DNA of 18,655 nucleotides from Phycisphaerae bacterium (GTDB lineage Bacteria > Planctomycetota > Phycisphaerae > UBA1845 > Fen-1342): the NCBI GenBank assembly GCA_020058145.1, contig JAGVEP010000029.1:1-18655 (forward strand). The letters are read 5' to 3'. Within the stretch, counting starts at the first letter, position 1. Each line of letters starts with the position of its first letter. Positions 13,732 to 18,655 of the stretch are shown piece by piece. The notes under the pieces were generated by a model. The model was not told where the DNA came from. It did no database searches and saw only the letters and a list, made by a program, of their open reading frames with translations. The translations under genes were made by a program, and so were the position numbers.

Positions 13732-16719
13732 ATGCCAGTATTCCGCATTGAAGTGACTCCGCTACGCGAGCCGGGAATTCCGGCAGATAGTCCGCCGACC
13801 CTGCAGGTGCTCAGCGAAGCGGGGCTGGCTGGTCTGAATCAGGTGGTCGTTACTCGGCTGTTCTTCGTGGAAGGTGCGATAAACCGTGAAGATGTTGAGG
13901 CGATTTCCGAGAAGCTCCTACGCGACCCGGTCGCCGAGTCGGCCAGTGTTCACGGAGTCGGCGACGACCTTCCGGAAGCTGGAGGCGGCTCCGTCGCGGT
14001 CGAGGTGCATCTGCGGCCTGGCGTGATGGATCCGGTGGCCGAAAGTACGTTAGCCGAGCTACGTCAGGAGGGGTACGCCGTGGAGGCTGTCCGTACCGCA
14101 CGGCGGTATCTACTCAGCGGGCGGCTGCGGGACGATCAGGTGGTGGTCACGGTGGGCCGGGTGCTGGCGAATGACTGCATCGAAGAGGTTGTGCTGGGGA
14201 CCGCGGGCGTACGGCCAGCACCACGGCCGCCGGAGTATGCGTTCCGGCCGCGGCAGATTGCGTTGCAGCACCTCGATGACGCGGCGCTCGAGCGTTTGTC
14301 GCGCGATGCACACCTGTTTTTGTCGCTGGCTGAACTGCACGCCATCCAGCGGTATTTTTCGGACCTGGGACGCGAACCGACCGACCTCGAGCTCGAAACC
14401 CTGGCGCAAACGTGGTCCGAGCACTGTGTGCACAAGACTCTGAAGAGCGCGGTGGCATACCGCGGAGCGGCGCTGCCGCGCGGCGACGGGAGAGCGGCGG
14501 CGGATGAGACGCGGCGGTATGACAATCTGCTGCAAGAGACGATTGTGCGGGCGACGGCGGAGTTGATGGCCGCGAACACCGGCCCGGAGTGTCTGTCAGT
14601 GTTTCAGGACAACGCCGGCGTGATTGGGTTTGACGAGCAGTTCGGCATCGCGTTCAAGGTGGAGACTCACAACCACCCCTCGGCGATCGAACCCTACGGC
14701 GGGGCGGCGACGGGCATCGGGGGTGTGATTCGCGACGTGATTGGTTGCGGGCTGGGCGCGAAACCGATTGCCAGTACGGACGTCTTTTGTGTGGCGCCGT
14801 CGGACTGGCCGCAGGATCGGCTGCCCAAAGGTGTGTTGCACCCGTGGCGCGTCTTGCGCGGGGTTGTCGACGGCGTCGGTGATTACGGGAACCGGATGGG
14901 CATTCCGACGGTCAACGGCGCCGTGTACTTCGACCCGCGCTACCTGGGTAACCCGCTGGTTTTCTGTGGCTCCCTGGGTCTGATCCCGCGCGACAAAGTG
15001 CAGAAGGCAGCGCGCTGCGGCGATCACATCGTGGTCATCGGCGGACGGACCGGGCGCGACGGCATCCATGGCGCGACGTTTTCGTCTGCCGAACTCAGCG
15101 ACACGCACGCGGACGAATTCTCGCACGCCGTGCAAATTGGCAATGCGCTCACCGAGAAGCGGTTTCTCGATGCGATCCTGCAGGCCCGCGACGCGGAGGG
15201 GGGGGTCTTGTACACGGGCTTGACCGATTGCGGCGCTGGTGGGTTGAGCAGCGCGATCGGCGAGATGGGCGAGCACACCGGTGCGCTCGTCGACCTGGAG
15301 CGTGTGCCGCTGAAGTACCGCGGGCTGCGCTATGACGAGATTTGGATCAGCGAGGCGCAGGAACGCATGGTTGTGGCCGTGCCGCCCGAGAACCTGCCGC
15401 GTTTTCTGAACATCATGGCCGCGGAAGAGGTCGACGCGACGGTGATCGGGACATTCGGCACGGCGGCGACCTCGCCCGGCGTGCCGCCACGCCTGGTCGT
15501 GCGGTATGCGGGCCAGGTCGTCGGCGAACTGGACATGCAGTTTCTGCATCATGGCTGGCCGCGCGGCGAGCGCGTCGCGGAATGGCGGCCTGAGAGCCCG
15601 CGTGGGGGCGGTGGCGTGAAATGCGCGGCGCTGACCAGTCTGCCGCAAGCCCTGCGGCGGCTGGAAGGCGAGTTGGCGCGTCCGAACGTGGCTTCGAAAG
15701 CCTGGATCATCCGGCGGTATGACCACGAGGTTCAAGGCGGCAGCGTGATCAAGCCGCTCGTCGGGCCTGGGAGTGGACCCAGCGACGCCGCCGTGTTGCG
15801 GCCGCGGCTGGATTCGAGCCGTGGTGTCGCGGTGGGTTGTGGGCTGGCGCCGCATCTCTCGGACGTGGATCCGTATTGGATGGCGGCGGCGGCGATCGAC
15901 GAGGCGTTGCGCAATGTCGTTTGCGTGGGTGGCGACCCGCGCCGGACGGCGATCCTCGACAATTTCTGCTGGGGCCGGACGGATGATGCCCGGCAGCTTG
16001 GTGCGCTCGTGCGGGCGTGCCAGGCGTGCTACGACGTGGCGAAGGCCTACGGGCTGCCGTTCATTTCAGGGAAGGACTCGCTCAACAACGAGTTCGCCCT
16101 GGACGAGGCGGACCTTGAGCCGCTCGTCGAGACGCTGCGCATTTACGGGCAACGCGGCGACGCGGATGGAGAGCATCTGGGACGGCATCTGCCGGCGATT
16201 GAAGGCCGGCTGCGCGCGCGGCGGCGACTCGCGATACCGCCAACGTTGCTCATCAGCGCGCTGAGTCTCGTGGACGATGTGCGGCAGTGCGTTACCCCCG
16301 ATCTCAAGCAGCCAGGGCACTGCGTTCTGCTGGTGGGCGTCCTGCGGCCAACGGATTTTGCCCTCGAGCGTGCTGCGGACGTGCATCGGGCAGTGGCCGA
16401 GGCGATCCGCGCGGGGCTGGTGGCCGCTTGCCACGACGCGGCGGACGGCGGCTGGCTGGTGGCCCTGGCGGAGATGGCCATCGCCGGGAAACGCGGCGTA
16501 ATGTTGCAGGCCGAGGAGCCGTGCGACGCTGATCCATACGGCGAAACCTGCGCGACCTATCTGGTCGAAGTGAACGACCACCAGGCGGCGGCGCGGCTGT
16601 TTGAGCGGCGGGGCGTCCAGCCACGGTGTGTGGCGACGGTCAGCAACCAAGACACGCTGCGCTGCGACACGGTGAGTGTGGGAATTGCAGCGCTCGGCGC
16701 CGCCTGGCACGGCCGCTAG
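13732..16719 (+). CDS. purL: Phosphoribosylformylglycinamidine synthase with N-terminal PurS-like region
   Basis: Predicted 995-aa FGAM synthase, the ATP-dependent fourth step of purine synthesis (FGAR plus glutamine-derived ammonia to FGAM). The ATG at 13732 has GGAGG 8 nt upstream. Residues 1-160 look like two PurS-type ferredoxin-like units (SVAVEVHLRPGVMDPVAEST starts the second). A linker domain (about 170-240) ends in TWSEHCVHKTLKS. The first catalytic half carries ETHNHPSAIEPYGGAATGIG (311-330) and GLTDCGAGGLSSAIGEMGEH; the second carries GGDPRRTAILDNFCW, FISGKDSLNNEF and CHDAADGGWLVALAEMAIAG. It ends without a glutaminase domain, so a separate PurQ is needed. It is therefore neither the E. 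coli-type 1295-aa fusion nor the small 740-aa PurL. Confidence 0.94.
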   Translation: MPVFRIEVTPLREPGIPADSPPTLQVLSEAGLAGLNQVVVTRLFFVEGAINREDVEAISEKLLRDPVAESASVHGVGDDLPEAGGGSVAVEVHLRPGVMDPVAESTLAELRQEGYAVEAVRTARRYLLSGRLRDDQVVVTVGRVLANDCIEEVVLGTAGVRPAPRPPEYAFRPRQIALQHLDDAALERLSRDAHLFLSLAELHAIQRYFSDLGREPTDLELETLAQTWSEHCVHKTLKSAVAYRGAALPRGDGRAAADETRRYDNLLQETIVRATAELMAANTGPECLSVFQDNAGVIGFDEQFGIAFKVETHNHPSAIEPYGGAATGIGGVIRDVIGCGLGAKPIASTDVFCVAPSDWPQDRLPKGVLHPWRVLRGVVDGVGDYGNRMGIPTVNGAVYFDPRYLGNPLVFCGSLGLIPRDKVQKAARCGDHIVVIGGRTGRDGIHGATFSSAELSDTHADEFSHAVQIGNALTEKRFLDAILQARDAEGGVLYTGLTDCGAGGLSSAIGEMGEHTGALVDLERVPLKYRGLRYDEIWISEAQERMVVAVPPENLPRFLNIMAAEEVDATVIGTFGTAATSPGVPPRLVVRYAGQVVGELDMQFLHHGWPRGERVAEWRPESPRGGGGVKCAALTSLPQALRRLEGELARPNVASKAWIIRRYDHEVQGGSVIKPLVGPGSGPSDAAVLRPRLDSSRGVAVGCGLAPHLSDVDPYWMAAAAIDEALRNVVCVGGDPRRTAILDNFCWGRTDDARQLGALVRACQACYDVAKAYGLPFISGKDSLNNEFALDEADLEPLVETLRIYGQRGDADGEHLGRHLPAIEGRLRARRRLAIPPTLLISALSLVDDVRQCVTPDLKQPGHCVLLVGVLRPTDFALERAADVHRAVAEAIRAGLVAACHDAADGGWLVALAEMAIAGKRGVMLQAEEPCDADPYGETCATYLVEVNDHQAAARLFERRGVQPRCVATVSNQDTLRCDTVSVGIAALGAAWHGR

Positions 16720-16790
16720 AATGCGAGCGCACACGTGGGCCGGCGCCGTGTCCGCGTGGGACGGTCGCATCGACCTCGACGGAGCTGCGC

Positions 16791-17297
16791 GTGCCTTCCC
16801 TGTCAGCCCCAGCGGACGATCAAGTTGCACTTCGCACAATGGCGGAGCGGCGCCGGCGCGTCGTGCGCAGCGTCTTGACGGTCCTTTTCATTTCGCTCGT
16901 GATGGTGGTGCTGTCGGCGCTGAACCGCGATCGCGCGGCAATCGACAGTTGTGAGCAGCGGATGCGCTACGCGGTCCGTGTGCTGCAGGACAATCACAAA
17001 CAGTGGTTGCAAGCCCCGTCGACGTTCCCGTTGGACATCATTCGGGATCGTCTCGGGGACGCCTGGAATGGGAGTGTGTTTGAGAATTCGCGGTTTACCG
17101 AGCAGGCGGCGTTCATGGTCTCCGTCGGTGTGTGCTGCTGCGAGCGGCCGCATGGCCGGCTCTTTCGCCCTGGTCTGCGCCATGTCGTCGTCTATCGGGT
17201 CCGCGAGGAAACGTATGACCTGCTGACGCTCGAGGAGGGTGAGTTTGCGCGGCGGGCCGACGGGCTCGGGCTCGGCGGCGCCCTGCTCGAGTCCTGA
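16791..17297 (+). CDS. Small single-pass membrane protein of unknown function
   Basis: Predicted 168-aa protein, family not recognised. The GTG at 16791 is chosen because GGAG lies 6 nt upstream; an in-frame ATG at 16839 has no ribosome binding site. A basic stretch (ERRRRVVRS) precedes one transmembrane helix (about 24-44, SVLTVLFISLVMVVLSAL), which predicts an N-in, C-out topology. The part after the helix (SCEQRMRYAVRVLQDNHK) loosely recalls the region after the helix in planctomycetal DUF1559 prepilins, but there is no prepilin cleavage motif. It also has a CCC triplet at 115-117. The gene lies 71 nt after purL and 17 nt before ribF, all on the same strand. Confidence 0.72.
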   Translation: MPSLSAPADDQVALRTMAERRRRVVRSVLTVLFISLVMVVLSALNRDRAAIDSCEQRMRYAVRVLQDNHKQWLQAPSTFPLDIIRDRLGDAWNGSVFENSRFTEQAAFMVSVGVCCCERPHGRLFRPGLRHVVVYRVREETYDLLTLEEGEFARRADGLGLGGALLES

Positions 17298-17314
17298 GAG
17301 GTGGCACGCGCGGC

Positions 17315-18277
17315 ATGGAGATTTACACGCGTCTCGAGCAGTTTGTCCCGCCGGCGGGCGGCGCCGTGCTGTCGATCGGGAACTTCGATGGGGTGCACCG
17401 AGGGCACACGCGGCTGATCGAGCAGGCGCACGCGGTGGCGACACGGCTGTCTGCCTCGGTTCTGATTATGACCTTCAACCCGCACCCGCTGGCCGTGCTG
17501 TCGCCGGAGCGCGCGCCGGCCTTGCTCAGCACGAACGCGGAGAGAATGGCGTTGCTGGCACAGGCCGGTGCGGGGTGCTGCATCGTGTTGCGCAGCGAGC
17601 CGGAGCTGCTCGCGCAGCGTGCGGAGGATTTCCTGGCGCGCCTGGTTGCGCATTGTCGTCCGCGGGCACTCGTCGAGGGGCCGGACTTCAACTTCGGGCG
17701 TGGTCGCACTGGCGGCATTGCGACGCTGGAGCAACACGCTCACCGGTGGGGCTACGAGGTTCACGTTGTGCCCGCCGTCCACTGTGCGGAGCTACCGACA
17801 AATCCAACGATCAGCAGCTCCTCCATCCGGCAGGCGCTGCGCGACGGTCGCATGGTGGAGGCCAACGCGATGCTCGGGCGCCCGTATCGCGTGTCGGGTC
17901 GGGTGGGACGGGGCGAGGCACGCGGTGCGAAACTGGGTTTTCCGACCACGAACCTGGAGGCGGTAGTGCATCTGCTGCCGCAACACGCCGTTTATGCCGC
18001 CGTGGCGCAGCTTCCGGACGGAACGCTGCACATGGCCGCGGTGAACGTGGGGCCGCAGCCGACGTTCGAGCAAGCGCAGCCGCGCGTCGAGGCTCATCTG
18101 CTGGACTTCACGGGTGACCTGCACGGGCAGCGCATCGGACTGCACTTTCTCGCGCGGCTGCGTGAACAGCAACGCTTTGCGTCACCCGCTGCTTTGGTCG
18201 CGCAAGTGCAGCGTGACATCGCAGCGACACGGGCGCTCGCCGCGCCGCGCTCGGCGGTCTGCGCAATTCCGTTGTAA
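17315..18277 (+). CDS. ribF: Bifunctional riboflavin kinase / FAD synthetase
   Basis: Predicted 320-aa enzyme that phosphorylates riboflavin to FMN and adenylates FMN to FAD. The N-terminal nucleotidyltransferase half has SIGNFDGVHRGHTRLI (20-35), TFNPHPLAVL (53-62), EGPDFNFGRGRTG (121-133) and NPTISSSSIRQAL (163-175). The C-terminal riboflavin-kinase half starts around GRPYRVSGRVGRGEARG, with LGFPTTNLE (207-215) for substrate and Mg binding, then VNVGPQPTF and EAHLLDFTGDLHGQ. Length is normal for the family (about 310). A purine-rich GAGAGGTGG lies rather far upstream of the ATG at 17315. It is the last gene of the plus-strand run. Confidence 0.95.
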   Translation: MEIYTRLEQFVPPAGGAVLSIGNFDGVHRGHTRLIEQAHAVATRLSASVLIMTFNPHPLAVLSPERAPALLSTNAERMALLAQAGAGCCIVLRSEPELLAQRAEDFLARLVAHCRPRALVEGPDFNFGRGRTGGIATLEQHAHRWGYEVHVVPAVHCAELPTNPTISSSSIRQALRDGRMVEANAMLGRPYRVSGRVGRGEARGAKLGFPTTNLEAVVHLLPQHAVYAAVAQLPDGTLHMAAVNVGPQPTFEQAQPRVEAHLLDFTGDLHGQRIGLHFLARLREQQRFASPAALVAQVQRDIAATRALAAPRSAVCAIPL

Positions 18278-18293
18278 CGGCCGCTCTTGAACG

Positions 18294-18321
18294 AAAAAAC
18301 CCCAGCTAATCGCTGAAAAAA
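18294..18321 (-). terminator. Weak second terminator-like element, minus strand
   Basis: Read on the minus strand, CAGC-GATTA-GCTG forms a 4-bp stem followed by GGG and six T residues. The same stretch is flanked by six A/T residues on both sides. It sits directly downstream of the stronger hairpin and may be a back-up stop for the dockerin-tailed gene. The stem is short, so support is weak. Confidence 0.4.
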
Positions 18322-18361
18322 CGGAGGCGGCGCGATCCGGTGATACCGAACCGCGCCGCCT
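18316..18361 (-). terminator. Rho-independent terminator for the dockerin-tailed gene
   Basis: AGGCGGCGCG (18325-18334) pairs perfectly over 10 bp with CGCGCCGCCT (18352-18361). Inside the loop, CGGT and ACCG add a short second stem. On the minus strand the hairpin is followed by CCG and six T residues (18316-18321), the layout of an intrinsic terminator. It therefore ends transcription of the minus-strand gene whose stop is at 18421; on the plus strand the hairpin has no T-run. Confidence 0.75.
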
Positions 18362-18379
18362 GCCGGCAGATTACACAGG

Positions 18380-18406
18380 CTGACTCCGGGGGCTAGCCCG
18401 GGTCAG
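18380..18406. other. Short imperfect hairpin after the dockerin-tailed gene
   Basis: CTGAC-t-CCGGG (18380-18390) can pair with CCCGG-GTCAG (18397-18406) around a six-base loop with one bulged base. It lies between the minus-strand stop codon at 18421 and the terminator. It has no T-run; it may protect the mRNA 3' end or be incidental. Confidence 0.35.
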
Positions 18407-18420
18407 TGTCGGAGCAGCCG

Positions 18421-18655
18421 TTACCGGCCGTCGCCCGACAAGATCGCGACGAACGGGTTGATGTCGTCAAAATCAACTGCGCCGCTGCCGTCGCAGTCGG
18501 CGTTCATGATGTTGCAGTTGGGGTACGCGTTCTGGTACGCGACCGGATCATTCAACGCCAACACGAACGGGTTGATGTCGTCGAAGTCGACGGCACCGTC
18601 GCAATTCAGGTCGCCCAGGTTCACACACGTCGGCACGACCACCAGCGTAAACGTG
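18421..18655 (-). CDS. C-terminal end of a secreted protein with dockerin-like repeats (partial)
   Basis: Only the last 77 or so residues are inside the window; the frame stays open to the edge, so the start and main domain are missing. Two dockerin type I-like, EF-hand-type calcium-binding repeats are visible: DLNCDGAVDFDDINPFVLAL and ADCDGSGAVDFDDINPFVAI, separated by a linker of about 18 residues with NAYPNCN. Each has Asp residues spaced as in a calcium loop. Such paired repeats are common at the C-termini of large secreted planctomycetal proteins, where they are thought to mediate calcium-dependent anchoring or assembly. The protein ends eight residues after the second repeat (SGDGR). 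Confidence 0.85.
   Translation of the reverse strand, partial: TFTLVVVPTCVNLGDLNCDGAVDFDDINPFVLALNDPVAYQNAYPNCNIMNADCDGSGAVDFDDINPFVAILSGDGR

Noticed and set aside
13488..13748. 86-codon minus-strand open frame in the accA-purL gap
   Set aside because: It is Arg/Pro/His-rich with no motif, lacks a convincing ribosome binding site and overlaps the purL start.
14596..15855. 419-codon minus-strand open frame
   Set aside because: It is antisense to the most conserved part of purL.

Overview
The window reads as a GC-rich bacterial chromosome segment, most likely from the Planctomycetota (Phycisphaerae-like). The best lineage clue is the C-terminal tail encoded at the right edge, which carries paired dockerin-like repeats (LNCDGAVDFDDINPFV) of a kind common in that phylum. 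Other clues fit but are weaker: DUF2617-type and DUF971-type genes, a small CX4C/CX2C zinc-ribbon protein, and a palindromic short tandem repeat at the left edge. No tRNA, rRNA, CRISPR array, integrase or insertion sequence was seen.

Layout, left to right. (1) 1-190: a 33-bp tandem repeat array with dyad symmetry, which runs into the 3' end of the first gene. (2) 157-6187: a type II secretion/type IV pilus-like locus. A secretin gene on the minus strand is divergent from a tightly packed plus-strand operon of four pseudopilins (GspH/FimT-like, a very large GspJ/PilW-like, GspI/PilV-like, GspK/PilX-like), followed by a small probable lipoprotein. Two of the pseudopilins carry extra extracellular domains: a CBM4/9-like carbohydrate-binding module on the GspK-like protein, and two beta-sandwich domains, one of them LamG/ConA-like, on the GspJ-like protein. 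(3) 6310-8866, minus strand: a zinc-ribbon protein and two overlapping TPR-protein genes. (4) 9029-13337, minus strand: accA, a DUF971 protein, a DUF2617-like protein and a UvrA homologue that stops after the first ABC module. (5) 13338-13731: a divergent intergenic region with an AT-rich dyad and two GC-rich hairpins. (6) 13732-18277, plus strand: purL with an N-terminal PurS-like region, a small single-pass membrane protein, and ribF. (7) 18294-18655: tandem hairpins, including a good minus-strand terminator, and the 3' end of a dockerin-tailed protein cut by the window edge.

The genes in (3)-(6) are mostly housekeeping: fatty acid, purine and flavin synthesis and DNA repair. The pilus/secretion locus is the most distinctive part. 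In type II systems GspK, I and J form the pseudopilus tip, so carbohydrate-binding domains on the K-like and J-like proteins suggest a pseudopilus whose tip binds polysaccharide. The ATPase, platform protein, prepilin peptidase and major pseudopilin are not in the window and must be encoded elsewhere.

All family assignments come from reading motifs by eye. No database search was run.
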